Assembly: GCA_035946575.1 (NCBI GenBank)
Contig: DASYZG010000125.1
Coordinates: 52,623-116,622, forward strand
DNA: 64,000 nt
Origin: Gp13-AA77 sp035946575
GTDB lineage: Bacteria > Acidobacteriota > Terriglobia > UBA7540
Reading direction: 5' to 3'
Shown here: piece after piece, positions 60,848 through 64,000 of the stretch
How positions within the stretch are numbered: the first letter of the stretch is position 1
Layout: the number at the start of each line of letters is the position of its first letter
Made by a program: the position numbers and the translations under genes
Notes under the pieces: generated by a model
Databases searched by the model: none
What the model was told of the DNA's origin: nothing
The model's input: only the letters and a program-made list of their open reading frames with translations

Positions 60848-63541
60848 ATGATTCGATTCTTTCGCCGCCAGCGCTGGGACGCGGAACGATCGCGCGAGCT
60901 CGACTCTTACCTGCAGATGGAGATTGACGAAAACGTGGCGCGAGGACTTTCGCCGGAGGAGGCGAGGTATGCCGCGCGCAGGAAGCTCGGCAACCCGACT
61001 TTGATCCGGGAGGAAATCTACACCATGAACAGTCTGGGCTCTCTGGAGGCGCTCGGGCAGGACTTCCGTTACGGGTTGCGGGCGCTGCGGCTCAATCCCG
61101 GATTCGCCGCGGTCGCGCTGCTCTCGCTGGCACTCGGTATCGGCGCCAACACCGCCATTTTCCAGTTGCTCGACTCGGTCCGGCTGCGCATGCTTCCGGT
61201 CAGCAATCCCCAAGAGCTCGCCGAAGTGCGCCTGACCAACAATCACGGCCGCATGGGCAACTTCTACAACTGGCATTCGATGCTCACCTACGCGCAATGG
61301 GAGGAGATTCGCGACCGCCACGAGGCATTTTCCGGCGTCCTTGCGTGGGCGCCGGATACCCTCAACCTTGCCCCGCGCGGCGAGGTCCACCTCGTGCCTG
61401 GCATCTGGGTGAGCGGCGACTTCTTCAACGTGCTCGGCGTTCAGCCGATCCTCGGGCGGACGTTCAACACCGCCGACGATCAGCACGGCTGCGGCGCGGG
61501 ACCCGGCGCCGTGGTCAGTTACTCGTTCTGGCAGCGCGAACTCGGCGGCGAGGCCTCGGCGATCGGCCGGACAATCACCATCGACTATCATCCCGTCGAG
61601 GTAATCGGCGTGACACCGGCGAGCTTCTTCGGCCTGGATGTCGGCCATTCGTTCGAGCTGGCGCTCCCGATCTGCTCGCAGCCGGTTCTGGGCGGCGAAG
61701 ATAACTATCTCGATACGCGCTACGACTGGTGGCTCACGGTGATGGGCCGCCTGAAGCGGGGCTGGACCGTCGAAAAGGCCACGGCGTATCTGGGCTCGAT
61801 TTCGCCGGGAATTTTCCAGGCGACGCTGCCGACCGGCTACGATTCCGATCACATCAAGACTTACCTCGCCTTTAAACTGGCCGCCTACTCCGCAGGTAGT
61901 GGCACGTCTCAGCTCAGACAGGGTGACTCGAGCCCGCTCGGGGTGTTGCTGGCGATCACCGGCCTCGTGCTGTTGATCGCCTGCGCCAATCTCGCCAACC
62001 TGATGCTGGCGCGGGCCAGCGCGCGGGAACGTGAGATCGCGGTGCGCCTGGCGCTCGGAGCCTCGCGCGGCAGGCTGATCCGCCAGTTGCTCGCCGAAAG
62101 CCTCTGGGTCGCGCTCGCCGGCGCCGCGGCCGGACTGTTCCTGGCGCGGACGCTGGCCGGGTTCATGGTCTCGTTCCTGAGCACGCAAGGCAATCAACTT
62201 TTCCTGAATCTCAGTCCCGACTGGCGCGTGTTCGCCTTCACCTGCGGCGTCGCCGTCATGGCCACGGTTCTCTTCGGACTGATCCCGGCGTTGCGCGCCA
62301 CGCGACTGGCTCCGGGCGCGGCCATGAAAGCCGGAGGCCGCGGTGTGACGGCGAGTCGAGAGCGCTTCGGACTGCGCCGCGCGCTCGTGGTCTCGCAGGT
62401 GGCTCTCTCACTCGTGTTGCTGGTCGGCGCGTTGCTTTTCAGCCGCAGCCTCCGCAACCTGCTGACGGTCGACCTGGGATTCCAGAGGACGGGCATTCTC
62501 ATTACCGACGTTGATATGACCGAACTCAATCTGCCGGTGGAGCGCCGGGTTCCCTTCAAGCGTGACCTGCTGGAGCGCCTGCGCGCGACTCCAGGGGTCG
62601 ACTCGGCCGCCGAGACGTACATTATCCCTACGACGACGGCCTCGACGAACCGCTATGTCTGGATGGACACTTCGGAGCCGGGCCGGGCCAAAAACTCCTG
62701 GTTCAACTGGGTCAGTCCCGATTTCTTCAGGACGATGGGAACCGCGTTCCTGGCCGGCCGCGACTTCAACGATCGGGACACACTCGGGTCGCCCAAGGTG
62801 GCGATTGTTAACGAAGCTTTCGCGCGCGCGATCGCCGAGGGTGCGGATCCGATCGGAAAGCGATTCTGGCAGAAGGGCGAGCTGAAGAATCCCCAGATTG
62901 AATACGAGATCGTCGGCCTCGTGAAGAACACGAAGTACTGGAGCATCCGGGAGCAGTTCTCGCCGATCGTTTACCTTCCAACTTCTCAGGACTCGAGCCC
63001 TGATCCCTCGGCGGAAATCGTCCTGCGCTCGCACCTGCCCTTGCCGGTTGTTACTTCCGGTGTCAAGCAAACCATCGCGCAAGTGAGTCCCGACGTCAGC
63101 CTCCGCTTCCTTTCCTTCCAGACCATGATCCGCGAAGAACTGCTCGGCGAGCGGCTCCTGGCGACGCTCTCGGACTTCTTCGGCGTGCTGGCCGCGCTGC
63201 TCGCGATCGTCGGACTCTACGGAGTGATGTCGTACATGGTCGTGCGGCGCACAAACGAAATCGGCATCCGCATGACGCTCGGCGCCTCGCGCGGCGAGAT
63301 CGTGGCCATGATCGTCCGCGAGGCGGGAGTCCTGCTCGCGGCCGGACTCGTGGCCGGTGTCGCACTCTCGCTCGCCGCCGGACGCGCGGCCGGGTCGATG
63401 CTGTTCGACCTGAAACCGTACGATCCGCTGACGCTCGGTCTGGGCGCCGTCCTGCTGGCCGCGGTCGCCCTGGGGGCGAGTTATCTCCCCGCGCTTAGGG
63501 CGTCGCGGCTGAATCCGACCGAAGCACTGCGCGAGGAGTAA
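60848..63541 (+). CDS. ADOP-family permease 3
   Basis: 897 residues. The prefix (ERSRELDSYLQMEIDENVAR, then GLSPEEARYAARRKLGNPTL) is followed by FAAVALLSLALGIGANTAIFQLLDSVRLRMLP. FtsX block 1 has LLAITGLVLLIACANLANLM-LARASAREREIAVRLALGAS, and the last block has AALLAIVGLYGVMSYMVVRRTNEIGIRMTLGAS. The protein ends PALRASRLNPTEALREE. The periplasmic domain includes a FYNWHSMLTYAQWEEIRDRHEAF segment that resembles the corresponding segment of other ADOP proteins rather than MacB. Same direction as ADOP 1 and 2; the three could be one regulon under the PadR protein. No ABC ATPase partner in the window. Confidence 0.93.
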   Translation: MIRFFRRQRWDAERSRELDSYLQMEIDENVARGLSPEEARYAARRKLGNPTLIREEIYTMNSLGSLEALGQDFRYGLRALRLNPGFAAVALLSLALGIGANTAIFQLLDSVRLRMLPVSNPQELAEVRLTNNHGRMGNFYNWHSMLTYAQWEEIRDRHEAFSGVLAWAPDTLNLAPRGEVHLVPGIWVSGDFFNVLGVQPILGRTFNTADDQHGCGAGPGAVVSYSFWQRELGGEASAIGRTITIDYHPVEVIGVTPASFFGLDVGHSFELALPICSQPVLGGEDNYLDTRYDWWLTVMGRLKRGWTVEKATAYLGSISPGIFQATLPTGYDSDHIKTYLAFKLAAYSAGSGTSQLRQGDSSPLGVLLAITGLVLLIACANLANLMLARASAREREIAVRLALGASRGRLIRQLLAESLWVALAGAAAGLFLARTLAGFMVSFLSTQGNQLFLNLSPDWRVFAFTCGVAVMATVLFGLIPALRATRLAPGAAMKAGGRGVTASRERFGLRRALVVSQVALSLVLLVGALLFSRSLRNLLTVDLGFQRTGILITDVDMTELNLPVERRVPFKRDLLERLRATPGVDSAAETYIIPTTTASTNRYVWMDTSEPGRAKNSWFNWVSPDFFRTMGTAFLAGRDFNDRDTLGSPKVAIVNEAFARAIAEGADPIGKRFWQKGELKNPQIEYEIVGLVKNTKYWSIREQFSPIVYLPTSQDSSPDPSAEIVLRSHLPLPVVTSGVKQTIAQVSPDVSLRFLSFQTMIREELLGERLLATLSDFFGVLAALLAIVGLYGVMSYMVVRRTNEIGIRMTLGASRGEIVAMIVREAGVLLAAGLVAGVALSLAAGRAAGSMLFDLKPYDPLTLGLGAVLLAAVALGASYLPALRASRLNPTEALREE
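60936..60977 (+). repeat. 42-bp block identical in all three ADOP genes, copy 3
   Basis: See 55089-55130. Confidence 0.85.
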
Positions 63542-63935
63542 GGCGAAAGCTCTGCCAGCGAGTCCGACCACACTAAAATCTCTACATAGGTAGATTTCTG
63601 GGGAACGTGCGATTTTGCGGGCCCTTTCCTGTCTACGCGCGTCGGTTCTAAAGGACTTACGGGAACCCGTTTGGCTTTCGGTGGGTTCGCTTCGCACTTC
63701 GATTTCTGGCAACTCGTTGGGGCACATGTTTTTATGGGTTCGCTCCCCGGAGAATTTGAAAATTTCTCGTTTTTTCTTGGCGCGAGGAGAGACGATCTCC
63801 GCGTTTTTCCCGCCGGTTTAAGATTCCGCGCCATGTGTGTGCTCCGGCTCTGATTTCACCGTGTCCTTTCGGTAAGGCTGCGTGACTCGGCCTACCCTTA
63901 GTTGATAACGTCGGTCTGCCCCAGGAGGATCGACG
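63542..63935. other. 394-bp spacer, lower GC, possible decayed repeat-tail sequence
   Basis: The minus strand of about 63650-63830 reads, in one frame, KNEKFSNSPGSEPIKTCAPT and SCQKSKCEANPPKAKRVPVS, low-complexity and basic like the tails of the orphan family at 2807-3523. There is no domain or start signal, so it is treated as remnant sequence. AT-rich runs (TTTTTTCTTGG, TTTATGGG) occur in the same stretch. Confidence 0.35.
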
Positions 63936-64000
63936 ATGCCCACAGAGTCGCTCGACATTCCCCCAAAAATGCAGAAGGTTCTGAGGCGCTTCGAGCGGTG
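63936..64000 (+). CDS. Start of an unidentified gene, 3' truncated by the window
   Basis: ATG 63936 follows an ideal ribosome-binding site (AGGAGG at 63923-63928, 7-nt spacer) and is open to the window edge. The 21 visible residues begin MPTESLDIPPKMQKVLRRFE and are too few to identify a family. Confidence 0.6.
   Translation, partial: MPTESLDIPPKMQKVLRRFER

Noticed and set aside
58112..62197. 1361-codon open frame on the minus strand across ADOP 2 and 3
   Set aside because: It is the shadow of the permease genes; in high-GC DNA long antisense frames are common, and its translation is Arg/Gln/His-rich with no domain.

Overview
The window is a GC-rich bacterial chromosome segment, most likely from an acidobacterium. 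The best evidence is three consecutive genes of the large MacB/FtsX-type 'acidobacterial duplicated orphan permease' (ADOP) family at the right end. Further support comes from several small secreted-protein families and an 'AN..RNAQ.STGPRT.EG' protein that I associate with Acidobacteriota. Placement below phylum is not possible from this sequence. No rRNA, tRNA, CRISPR array or intact transposase was found.

Layout. 0-3.5 kb: the 3' end of rapZ, a secreted GH42 beta-galactosidase and an acidobacterial-type orphan protein. 3.5-9.3 kb: an accessory island. A ~140 bp module (promoter, palindrome, leader) occurs at both edges. Between the copies lie two small secreted proteins (one with a PEGA domain), a three-gene cassette (winged-helix-like protein, pPIWI-associated-nuclease-like protein, HEPN-like protein) and a HigB-HigA toxin-antitoxin pair with a clear promoter/operator. 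The right copy leads into a broken secreted-protein gene. 9.3-16.2 kb: GNAT, queA, a DUF4139 protein, a Tat-exported amidase, a YciI protein, a FecR-like exported protein and a rho-independent terminator.

16.3-28 kb: cell-wall and amino-sugar metabolism. murA, murQ and a sodium:solute symporter form a minus-strand group. A divergent gene encodes a serine beta-lactamase-like hydrolase fused to NamZ (exo-N-acetylmuramidase). Next come a small secreted protein, a TPR protein, a GH84 N-acetylglucosaminidase and a DUF882/M15-like peptidase. The group reads as a MurNAc salvage route: NamZ releases MurNAc, the symporter imports it, a kinase not seen here phosphorylates it, and MurQ converts it to GlcNAc-6-P. 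28-43 kb: amidohydrolase, esterase, two-domain VOC protein, sulfurtransferase, then a plus-strand run of fused RhaEW-type aldolase/dehydrogenase, rhamnulokinase, D-aminoacylase-like hydrolase and SWIM/SNF2 helicase.

43.0-44.6 kb is a graveyard: an ECF41-type sigma-factor tail, a frameshifted GIY-YIG gene and several dispersed repeats. 44.6-47 kb: fused E1 alpha/beta 2-oxo-acid dehydrogenase. 47.5-54 kb: a 1646-residue MASE1/7xPAS/GAF histidine kinase overlapping a single-domain response regulator, followed by a receiver fused to a CpaE/MinD-type ATPase. 54-63.5 kb: a PadR regulator and three ADOP permeases, interleaved on the opposite strand with two paralogous small coiled-coil genes that each carry TATAAT exactly 7 nt before the ATG, as for leaderless transcripts. 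The window ends in the first codons of another gene. Short hairpin repeats of several families are scattered between genes.
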